NCBI GenBank assembly: GCA_903825615.1
Contig: CAIKBK010000117.1
Span: 1 to 6,716, forward strand
DNA: 6,716 bases
Source of the DNA: Candidatus Vogelbacteria bacterium
Lineage (GTDB): Bacteria > Patescibacteriota > Minisyncoccia > Phycocordibacterales > XYD1-FULL-46-19
Direction: 5' to 3'
Position numbers and translations under genes: made by a program. Positions within the stretch are counted from its first letter, which is position 1; the number at the start of each line of letters is the position of its first letter. Shown here in pieces: positions 1-4,567 of the stretch. Below the pieces are notes generated by a model. That model saw only the letters and a program-made list of their open reading frames with translations, was not told where the DNA came from and made no database searches.

Positions 1-50
1 ATAATTAAGACAATAACGAGACCGATATAAACTTTCTTCTTTTTACTCAT
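1..50 (-). CDS. N-terminus of an unidentified membrane-anchored or secreted protein (partial, runs off the left edge)
   Basis: An ATG at 50-48 opens a frame that stays open to the window edge and encodes MSKKKKVYIGLVIVLI. Four lysines followed by a hydrophobic run look like the start of a signal peptide or N-terminal membrane anchor. The start lies 1 nt after the stop codon of the upstream SemiSWEET-like gene (TAA-T-ATG), so the two are almost certainly co-transcribed and may be translationally coupled. There is no SD sequence; the preceding bases are A/T only. The same TAA-T-ATG junction recurs between the pilN-like and pilO-like genes. The function cannot be judged from 16 residues. Confidence 0.6.
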   Translation of the reverse strand, partial: MSKKKKVYIGLVIVLI

Positions 51-51
51 A

Positions 52-315
52 TTATTTTTTTAATTGATAATGTCTATTACGATAATAAAGCAAAATATCG
101 ATTAAGACTATAGTGGCATTGAGGACATAAAGCCAGATAATTAAATCATAGACAAAATAGATTTTGTGAATAATCCCAGACAGATAACCGACAAAGATTA
201 CCCACAGGAAAAGCAGGCTCTTGCCGTCATTAACTTTGGTTGTCCAAGAATGGTAAATCGAGAATGGCCAAGCTAGGCCAAAACAAACGAGCATAATTGC
301 TTCAAAAGCAGACAT
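52..315 (-). CDS. Small three-helix membrane protein, SemiSWEET / PQ-loop-like
   Basis: This 87-residue protein has three predicted membrane helices (about residues 4-22, 34-54 and 58-78) and a basic tail (RNRHYQLKK). Helix 1 ends in a conserved-looking AWPFSIY segment (W16, P17), and a GKS motif (31-33) opens helix 2. Size, helix count and the helix-1 proline match bacterial SemiSWEETs, which dimerise to carry sugars, but the exact PQ motif is not present and the substrate is unknown. The start at 315 lies 1 nt after the encoded CCA of tRNA-Ser, leaving no room for an SD sequence. M8 is the next in-frame ATG but would remove part of helix 1. The gene is most likely co-transcribed with the tRNA and with the next gene, whose ATG follows 1 nt after this stop. 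Confidence 0.72.
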   Translation of the reverse strand: MSAFEAIMLVCFGLAWPFSIYHSWTTKVNDGKSLLFLWVIFVGYLSGIIHKIYFVYDLIIWLYVLNATIVLIDILLYYRNRHYQLKK

Positions 316-316
316 T

Positions 317-408
317 TGGCGGAGAGGGCGGGATTCGAACCCGCGAGGGGCTTTAAGACCCCTACCTCGTTAGCAGTGAGGCGCTTTCGACCACTCAGCC
401 ACCTCTCC
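317..408 (-). tRNA. tRNA-Ser(GCU), CCA encoded
   Basis: The minus strand folds as a class II tRNA. It has a 7-bp acceptor stem GGAGAGG/CCTCTCC with discriminator G and an encoded CCA (319-317), and a D arm containing GCTGAGTGGTCGAAAGC. The anticodon loop is CTGCTAA with anticodon GCT (complement of 372-374). The long variable arm is AGGGG/CCCCT around an 8-nt loop, and the T arm is GCGGG-TTCGAAT-CCCGC. The long variable arm and anticodon identify serine, codons AGC/AGU. The last anticodon-stem pair is A-C rather than Watson-Crick (CCTCA against CGAGG). The 3' CCA end is 1 nt from the ATG of the downstream gene, so tRNA 3' processing and mRNA 5'-end formation are linked. Confidence 0.96.
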
Positions 409-481
409 GTTTGTTATTTTATTTTCACGCTAACCATTAGACTTTATCACATTTTCTCGTCTATGCCAATCCTGATTTCGA

Positions 482-490
482 TGGTATATT
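482..490 (+). promoter_or_regulatory. Extended -10 promoter of the DUF333-Gmad2 gene, predicted leaderless
   Basis: TGG-TATATT forms an extended -10 (TGn plus hexamer). The ATG follows 6 nt after the hexamer, so initiation about 7 nt downstream would fall on the A of the start codon. There is no convincing -35 and no SD sequence. The 88-bp gap 409-496 also has to hold the tRNA-Ser promoter on the other strand, where only a weak TAAAAT (416-421) is visible. Confidence 0.5.
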
Positions 491-496
491 TAGCTT

Positions 497-1138
497 ATGA
501 AAAAGAAAAATATCATCAGGCTCGTTGTTTTTTTAATCGTTTTGTTTGGAGTATTGATTTTAGTTAGAACTTTTGTACCGGAGTTTACCTGTACCCGTTG
601 GCCGTTTTGCAATAAAAAAGTCGAGCAAACTCAAGCGACTACCACTTTAGCTAATCCCGCTTCAGTGCATTGCGAAGAAGTGGGCGGGACTTTGGAGATT
701 AAGACTGATGCCTCAGGCGGTCAGGTTGGCTTCTGCACTTTGCCCGACAAGTCAGTTTGCGAGGAATGGACACTGCTTCGCAATGAGTGTCTCGAGAATT
801 CGGAACATTTCTTGCATCTTAATATTAAAGCTGGTGATACAATCACGAGTCCGCTCAAGATCACGGGCGAGTCAGGCGGAGGCTGGTTTTTTGAAGGCTC
901 TTTTCCCATCACTTTAGTTGACTGGGACGGGCGAATTATTACTGAAGGGATTGCCCAATCTAAAGCTGATTGGATGACGACCAATTTTGTACCGTTTGAA
1001 GCTGAGCTTAAATTTATCAAGCCTGCCAATCCAACTAATCAAAATTACGCGAGTAAAGGCGCTATTATTTTCAAAAAAGATAACCCTTCTGGTCTCCCGC
1101 AAAACGACGCTGCCTACGAATTACCAATAAAGTATTAA
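497..1138 (+). CDS. Secreted or membrane-anchored protein with DUF333 and Gmad2 domains
   Basis: This 213-residue protein has an N-terminal KKK and one hydrophobic helix (about residues 6-24) acting as an uncleaved anchor or signal sequence, then a short T/A-rich linker (about 44-53). Residues about 53-98 match DUF333 (NPASVHCEEVGG, then a GGQVGFC segment and CEEW), with several cysteines that probably form disulfides outside the cell. Residues about 108-212 match Gmad2, the immunoglobulin-like domain first named in spore-germination proteins: SPLKITGE, WFFEGSFPI, DWDGRI, DWMTTNFVPF and KKDNPSGLP motifs. The pairing of these domains is familiar from CPR bacteria, and an extracytoplasmic binding or envelope role is inferred. 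Two more cysteines (C32 and C38) lie between the anchor and the linker. The Nudix gene follows after 4 nt. The start is supported by the extended -10 placed to give a leaderless message. Confidence 0.82.
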   Translation: MKKKNIIRLVVFLIVLFGVLILVRTFVPEFTCTRWPFCNKKVEQTQATTTLANPASVHCEEVGGTLEIKTDASGGQVGFCTLPDKSVCEEWTLLRNECLENSEHFLHLNIKAGDTITSPLKITGESGGGWFFEGSFPITLVDWDGRIITEGIAQSKADWMTTNFVPFEAELKFIKPANPTNQNYASKGAIIFKKDNPSGLPQNDAAYELPIKY

Positions 1139-1142
1139 AAAT

Positions 1143-1637
1143 ATGTCCCAAGAAAAATTAAGAGATGCGACCCTCGTCTTCTTGATCAAGAAGACGCAAG
1201 AGCAAGTAGGAGAAATCTGTTTGGCGATGAAGAAACGCGGTTTTGGTGTTGGTCGTTGGAATGGGGTCGGAGGAAAAGTGGAAGAAGGAGAAACCATTGC
1301 CGAGGCTAGGGTCAGAGAGGCGGTAGTAGAAAGTGGAATAAAATTTGAGTCGTTTAACAAAATAGCCGAGTTATCATTTTATTTTCCGCATAATTCTAGT
1401 TGGGATCAAAAAGTTCACGTTTATTTTTGCGATGTCTGGCAGGGTGAACCGACGGAAAGTGAAGAAATGAAGCCTCAATGGTTTTTGCCAGACGTTCTAC
1501 CTTTTGACTTAATGTGGCCCGATGATAGATATTGGGTGCCAGAAGTTTTAGCTGGTAAATTGGTTAAAGCCAGATTTGTTTTTGGTGAAGGTGATATTGT
1601 CCAAGATCAGGATGTTTGGTCTGTAGACATGCTATAA
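1143..1637 (+). CDS. MTH1-type Nudix hydrolase, probable 8-oxo-dGTP diphosphatase
   Basis: This 164-residue Nudix protein resembles human MTH1 (NUDT1) unusually closely. Shared blocks include MKKRGFGVGRWNGVGGKVEE (29-48), the Nudix box starting at G44, VHVYFCD (91-97), TESEEMKPQWF (104-114) and PFDLMWPDDRYW (120-131). N40 matches MTH1 N33, and W125, D127 and D128 match the base-recognising W117, D119 and D120. E63 matches metal ligand E56, and E108 matches E100. The expected reaction is hydrolysis of oxidised purine dNTPs to monophosphates, keeping 8-oxoG out of DNA. One oddity is that the box reads REAVVES, so the first glutamate of the usual EE pair is V62. The gene starts 4 nt after the DUF333-Gmad2 stop, has no SD, and is probably expressed by read-through or coupling. 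A perfect 22-bp palindrome lies within codons 11-18. The tail (about 145-164) carries the promoter of the next gene. Confidence 0.9.
   Translation: MSQEKLRDATLVFLIKKTQEQVGEICLAMKKRGFGVGRWNGVGGKVEEGETIAEARVREAVVESGIKFESFNKIAELSFYFPHNSSWDQKVHVYFCDVWQGEPTESEEMKPQWFLPDVLPFDLMWPDDRYWVPEVLAGKLVKARFVFGEGDIVQDQDVWSVDML
1175..1196. repeat. Perfect 22-bp palindrome inside the Nudix coding region
   Basis: The arm CGTCTTCTTGA is followed directly by its exact reverse complement TCAAGAAGACG. It encodes the VFLIKK stretch of the first beta strand, 32 nt downstream of the start codon. In RNA it would form a stem of about 9 bp with a 4-nt loop near the ribosome-loading zone; in DNA it has the symmetry of an operator. 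Whether it is functional or a codon coincidence cannot be told from one sequence. Confidence 0.75.
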
Positions 1638-1638
1638 T
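1630..1638 (+). promoter_or_regulatory. Extended -10 promoter of the Pif1-like helicase gene
   Basis: TGC-TATAAT is a consensus extended -10 lying over the last codons and stop of the Nudix gene. The helicase ATG is 9 nt after the hexamer, so the predicted transcript has a leader of about 0-3 nt. The same 9 bases recur upstream of pilM (4533-4541). No good -35 is visible at the usual spacing, and there is no SD sequence before the ATG. Confidence 0.6.
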
Positions 1639-1647
1639 CGCTAGATC

Positions 1648-3297
1648 ATGACACAAGGCGAGGCATTAGAGATTTTGAAGTTGGGGCACAATGCCTTTAT
1701 TACTGGTGCGGCGGGGAGTGGCAAAACTCATCTTTTAAACGAATATATCAAGTATCTCAAAGATCGTGGGGTGGAAGTTGGTATTACGGCTTCGACGGGG
1801 ATTGCCGCGACGCACATTGGGGGCACGACAATTCACGCTTGGTCGGGTCTTGGCGTGCGCGACAAGCTTAGTCCCTATGATCTTGAAGATTTAGAGAGCA
1901 AATCTTATTTGTGGAAGCGTTTGTCGCGAGCCGAAGTATTGATAATTGATGAGATCTCGATGTTGCATGATTATCGTCTTGATATGATTGAGGCGATTTT
2001 GCGTTCTTTTAAGCGGAATGGTGAAACTTTTGGCGGTATTCAAGTTATCCTCTGTGGCGATTTTTGTCAGTTGCCGCCGGTGACCAAATTCGCGGATAAA
2101 AAAGGTGGTGGTTTCGCTTATTGCTCCGGTGCGTGGCAGAATCTGGGCCTGAAAATTTGTTATCTCGAAGAGCAACATCGCCAGCAAGACAAGCTCTATC
2201 TCTCTATTCTTAATGCGATTCGCGACAATGAATTAACACCTGAGTTGGGCGAACATTTGCAAGCGCGCTTGGGTAAGAAGATAAAGGCGGTCACTCCAAC
2301 CAAGCTTTATACGCACAATGTTGATGTGGATGCCGAGAATGACCGGGAGCTAGAGAAATTACCGGGCGAAATCCTCCGCTATTCCATGGCCAGTCGCGGG
2401 GGTGAGAAAATGGTAGAGAATTTAAAAAATGGTTGTCTGGCACCAGAGATGCTTAAACTTAAATGCGGGGCGCGGGTCATGTTTGTAAAAAATAATCAGG
2501 AAGAAGGTTATGCCAATGGCACTTTGGGAGAAGTCATTAGTTGTGATCGTGAGCGAATTGTCGTGAAGACAGCTAAGGGCAAGATTATTACTGTGCCATT
2601 GGCTAGTTGGCGGATAGAGGAGGATAGCAAAGTTAAGGCCGAGATTGCGCAATATCCTCTACGCTTGGCTTGGGCGATTACCGTGCACAAGAGTCAGGGG
2701 TTATCACTTGATGCGGCCGAGATCGACTTGTCGCAAGCCTTTGAATCTGGGATGGGTTATGTCGCACTCTCCCGTGTGCGCACGCTCGAGGGCCTCTCGC
2801 TTAAAGGGCTTAGTCCGCAAGCCTTCAGAGTTAATGAAGAGGTGCTTAAAGTGAACCATGACTTCCGTGCGCAGTCGGGGCGACATGTGGCCGAGATTAG
2901 CGCTTTGTCTAATGTCGACAAAGAGGCTAAACAGAAGAGATTCCTCGCTAAGATCGGCGCGGGCGTTGGTGGCAAAAAGAAAGTTAAAAAATTAAGCACT
3001 ATGGATAAAACAAAATTATTACTTGAAGAAGGCAAGACTCTGCCTGAGATGGCCAAAGAGCGTGAACTCACACCCGATACTATTTTAGATCATTTAGAAA
3101 AAATTAAAGCTGACGATCCTAATATTAAGTTGCAATATTTGTCCCAGAACATGCCGGTGGCGCGGGCTAAGAAGATTCGCCAAGCCCTGGTTAAAGGGGG
3201 AATGAGTAATGGCCAATATCTGCTCGGCCCGGCCAAGAATACCCTCGGCGCTGGTTTTTCTTATGCGGAGATTAGACTGGTGCGATTGCTGATGTAA
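1648..3297 (+). CDS. Pif1-like SF1B DNA helicase with C-terminal helix-turn-helix domain
   Basis: This 549-residue protein carries the ordered motifs of the Pif1/RecD-like SF1B helicases: Walker A GAAGSGKT (20-27), motif Ia TASTGIAATHIGGTTIHAW (47-65), Walker B LIIDEISM (98-105), motif III GDFCQLPP (137-144), motif V WAITVHKSQGLSLD (about 342-355) and motif VI YVALSRV (371-377). Pif1 enzymes move 5' to 3' on single-stranded DNA and clear G-quadruplexes, R-loops and stalled forks. After a lysine-rich linker, residues about 448-525 look like the HTH_40 type domain found at the C-terminus of some RecQ and Pif1-like helicases (KTLPEMAKERELTPDTILDH is the helix-turn-helix core), probably for DNA or partner binding. 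The gene has its own extended -10 promoter in the end of the Nudix gene, 10 bp separate the genes, and the start lacks an SD sequence. Confidence 0.92.
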   Translation: MTQGEALEILKLGHNAFITGAAGSGKTHLLNEYIKYLKDRGVEVGITASTGIAATHIGGTTIHAWSGLGVRDKLSPYDLEDLESKSYLWKRLSRAEVLIIDEISMLHDYRLDMIEAILRSFKRNGETFGGIQVILCGDFCQLPPVTKFADKKGGGFAYCSGAWQNLGLKICYLEEQHRQQDKLYLSILNAIRDNELTPELGEHLQARLGKKIKAVTPTKLYTHNVDVDAENDRELEKLPGEILRYSMASRGGEKMVENLKNGCLAPEMLKLKCGARVMFVKNNQEEGYANGTLGEVISCDRERIVVKTAKGKIITVPLASWRIEEDSKVKAEIAQYPLRLAWAITVHKSQGLSLDAAEIDLSQAFESGMGYVALSRVRTLEGLSLKGLSPQAFRVNEEVLKVNHDFRAQSGRHVAEISALSNVDKEAKQKRFLAKIGAGVGGKKKVKKLSTMDKTKLLLEEGKTLPEMAKERELTPDTILDHLEKIKADDPNIKLQYLSQNMPVARAKKIRQALVKGGMSNGQYLLGPAKNTLGAGFSYAEIRLVRLLM

Positions 3298-3336
3298 ATA
3301 AAGAATGGGCCACCGCACAGCGCGCAGTAGCCCATT
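3296..3336 (-). terminator. Intrinsic terminator of the rlpA-like gene, weaker in the opposite direction
   Basis: On the minus strand AATGGGCTACTGC pairs with GCGGTGGCCCATT (13 bp including two U-G pairs) around a 7-nt loop, followed by CTTTATTT. On the plus strand the wobble pairs become C-A mismatches and only three T residues follow. The structure therefore mainly terminates the minus-strand gene while also separating two convergent genes. Its T tract overlaps the helicase stop codon. Confidence 0.7.
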
Positions 3337-3345
3337 TGGGAATTA

Positions 3346-3747
3346 TTAGTTCCCTAATTCATTGAGGGGTTGCACCTTGACTGGCGCGGTTCCTCGTTCA
3401 TTCATCCTCAGTTCTAGAGTTTTGGCCACTTTCTCCGAGACGTCGAGGTCTCGGCCTTTGATATAGGGACCACGGTCTTTGACGATGGCCCTAATCTTCT
3501 TTCCATTGCACGGATTCGTCAACAGGACCTCCGTGCCAAGTGGCAGATAACGATGAGCGACAGTTAGCTTGTTGCGGTCAAACCTCTGTCCGTTGGCCAT
3601 CTTGTGACCTTGGAACTGTTCGCCATACCAACTTGTTGCCATTGTTACCTCGTTGGGGACAGGCACATGAACGCTTGTCACCAACCAGATCGTCAGAACT
3701 AACACCAGACAAATCTCCTTATGTTGTTCCTCGTCTCCAAAGACCAA
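3346..3747 (-). CDS. RlpA-like double-psi beta-barrel protein
   Basis: Residues about 36-128 of this 133-residue frame form an RlpA-like double-psi beta-barrel: ATSWYGEQFQGHKMANGQRF (37-56), LTVAHRYLPLGT (61-72), KDRGPYIKGRDLDVS (90-104) and a C-terminal VKVQPL. RlpA proteins act on septal peptidoglycan. H65 and D91 match the catalytic-site H131 and D157 of Pseudomonas RlpA, but the position of E120 holds Q54. There is no SPOR domain. The start is uncertain. TTG at 3747 gives the longest frame but lies only about 5 nt from the predicted transcript start. GTG at 3705 has an AAGGAG (3715-3720) 9 nt upstream. ATG at 3642 has GAGGT just before it but removes the only hydrophobic stretch (14-30). 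That stretch has no basic N-region, so export is uncertain. It follows comF after 48 bp and has its own promoter and terminator. Confidence 0.83.
   Translation of the reverse strand: MVFGDEEQHKEICLVLVLTIWLVTSVHVPVPNEVTMATSWYGEQFQGHKMANGQRFDRNKLTVAHRYLPLGTEVLLTNPCNGKKIRAIVKDRGPYIKGRDLDVSEKVAKTLELRMNERGTAPVKVQPLNELGN
3715..3720 (-). promoter_or_regulatory. Possible ribosome binding site deciding the rlpA-like start
   Basis: AAGGAG on the minus strand lies 9 nt before an in-frame GTG at 3705. It is the best sense-strand SD match before any coding start in the window. It argues for a 119-residue protein starting at GTG rather than the 133-residue frame from TTG at 3747. It also encodes K10-E11 of the longer frame, so chance is possible. 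Confidence 0.4.
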
Positions 3748-3758
3748 AATACCCTTGT

Positions 3759-3787
3759 ATTCTAATATGTTTAGGGGTTAGTGTCAA
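3759..3787 (-). promoter_or_regulatory. Consensus housekeeping promoter of the rlpA-like gene
   Basis: The minus strand has TTGACA (3782-3787), a 17-bp spacer and TAGAAT (3759-3764), which is close to ideal for a sigma-70/SigA type factor. Transcription should start near 3752. It lies in the 48 bp between the comF stop and the rlpA-like frame. It is the only promoter in the window with a recognisable -35; the others rely on an extended -10. Confidence 0.75.
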
Positions 3788-3795
3788 ATCTGGGA

Positions 3796-4533
3796 CTAGC
3801 CGTGGGCCAGAACTAGGCCATAAATACGGCGATAGCCGGCTTTTTCTAATAAACGGCGGATCTCACCAATAGTCGTGCCGGTGGTCGCGACATCGTCGAT
3901 AATGACAAAGATTTGACCCCTTTCGTATTGAATCGGTCTTTTTAAAGTAAAAGCATTTTTTAAATTTGCCAACCTCTTAGCTCGGTCGCGTAAAGAAACT
4001 TGGGTCGGGGTATCTTTAATTTTCTTAACTAAATTTTTTTCCAGCACAAATTGCTCGGGATTAATAGCTACCATTTGTTTGGCGAGTTCCTCAGCTTGGT
4101 TATAGCCTCGTGCGCGTCGGCGCGCCGAAGAAAGGGGGACAGGAATTAAGATAATTTTAGTTTCCCCCGCCAGACCTTGGGCTCCCTTAAGGTCTGGCGG
4201 GAGGAGGAGGATGTCGGCCAATTCTTCAAGTAAAGTATCACTCAAGGCGCGAGCAAAAGTTTCGCCCAAATCGATAGCCCGCTTGTATTTAAGAGCCCAA
4301 ATCGCTTGCTTCATAACTGGTGAATTATAATCAAAAACCGAAAAAATTTTCTCTTCACCCGAGCTAAAACTTCTTGGTAAATTACTAAGACAAGAAGAAC
4401 AGAGCCTCGTTTTTTCTTTTTGACAGCCAAAACAATAGCGGGGAAAAATCAAATCAAGGACATCCCGCCAGAGTCTTGTCGGGTAAATGTGGATAATTGG
4501 CTTGAAAAAATTAGTAAGTCGTATCTCTCTCAT
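3796..4533 (-). CDS. comF: ComF family protein (phosphoribosyltransferase fold)
   Basis: This 245-residue protein has the ComF layout. A zinc ribbon (C34, C37, C45, C48) comes first, then SVFDYNSPVMKQAIWALKYK (about 65-84), a VPLSSARRRARGYNQAEELA segment, and the PRPP-binding loop VIIDDVATTGTT (210-221). ComF proteins are associated with natural transformation, where they act after DNA uptake; the enzymatic activity is not settled. The start at 4533 is chosen over an upstream in-frame ATG at 4569. The zinc-ribbon proteins normally begin just before such a segment, and the extended -10 TGC-TACAAT (4540-4548) puts the predicted transcript start on the A of this ATG. Residues 111-123 are an extra stretch encoded by a 36-bp palindromic element. 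Divergent pilM shares the promoter region, which fits a competence/pilus link. Transcription may read on into the rlpA-like gene. Confidence 0.9.
   Translation of the reverse strand: MREIRLTNFFKPIIHIYPTRLWRDVLDLIFPRYCFGCQKEKTRLCSSCLSNLPRSFSSGEEKIFSVFDYNSPVMKQAIWALKYKRAIDLGETFARALSDTLLEELADILLLPPDLKGAQGLAGETKIILIPVPLSSARRRARGYNQAEELAKQMVAINPEQFVLEKNLVKKIKDTPTQVSLRDRAKRLANLKNAFTLKRPIQYERGQIFVIIDDVATTGTTIGEIRRLLEKAGYRRIYGLVLAHG
4166..4201. repeat. 36-bp palindromic element inserted in frame in comF
   Basis: The arm CCCGCCAGACCTT (4166-4178) is repeated exactly in inverted form at 4189-4201 (AAGGTCTGGCGGG) around a 10-nt centre that itself contains GGG-CT-CCC. The length is 12 codons, and the encoded stretch (LPPDLKGAQGLAG, residues 111-123) falls between two ComF core segments where the family needs no such sequence. 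It therefore looks like a mobile palindromic repeat tolerated inside a gene, as known for Rickettsia palindromic elements. No second copy is present in this window. Confidence 0.8.
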
Positions 4534-4548
4534 GCTATAATTGTAGCA
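4533..4548. promoter_or_regulatory. Overlapping divergent promoters for comF and pilM
   Basis: TGCTATAATTGTAGCA is a near-perfect palindrome (14 of 16 positions symmetric). Read on the plus strand it gives extended -10 TGC-TATAAT (4533-4541); read on the minus strand it gives TGC-TACAAT (4548-4540). The two hexamers share two base pairs. The plus start is predicted near 4548, about 20 nt before the pilM ATG. The minus start is predicted at 4533, exactly the A of the comF ATG. Polymerase can occupy only one direction at a time, so the two genes should compete. Confidence 0.7.
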
Positions 4549-4567
4549 AATTAAGCGAATTACACGC

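Noticed and set aside
316..567. 83-codon plus-strand ORF starting in the tRNA region
   Set aside because: It runs antisense through tRNA-Ser and then out of frame into the DUF333-Gmad2 gene; no protein character.
721..1029. 102-codon minus-strand ORF opposite the DUF333-Gmad2 gene
   Set aside because: A shadow frame of a gene with clear domain matches; it has no promoter or domain of its own.
1891..2187. 98-codon minus-strand ORF opposite the helicase
   Set aside because: It covers the Walker B and motif III region of a clear Pif1-like gene and is only an antisense open frame.
3540..3872. 110-codon plus-strand ORF opposite the rlpA-like gene and the end of comF
   Set aside because: Antisense to two supported genes and to the consensus promoter between them.
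4211..4330. 39-codon plus-strand ORF antisense to comF, preceded by AGGAGGAGG, the strongest SD-like sequence in the window, right after the 36-bp palindrome
   Set aside because: It lies fully antisense to the well-supported comF gene, the peptide has no recognisable pattern, and the purine run is explained by Leu codons (CTC/CTT) on the comF strand.
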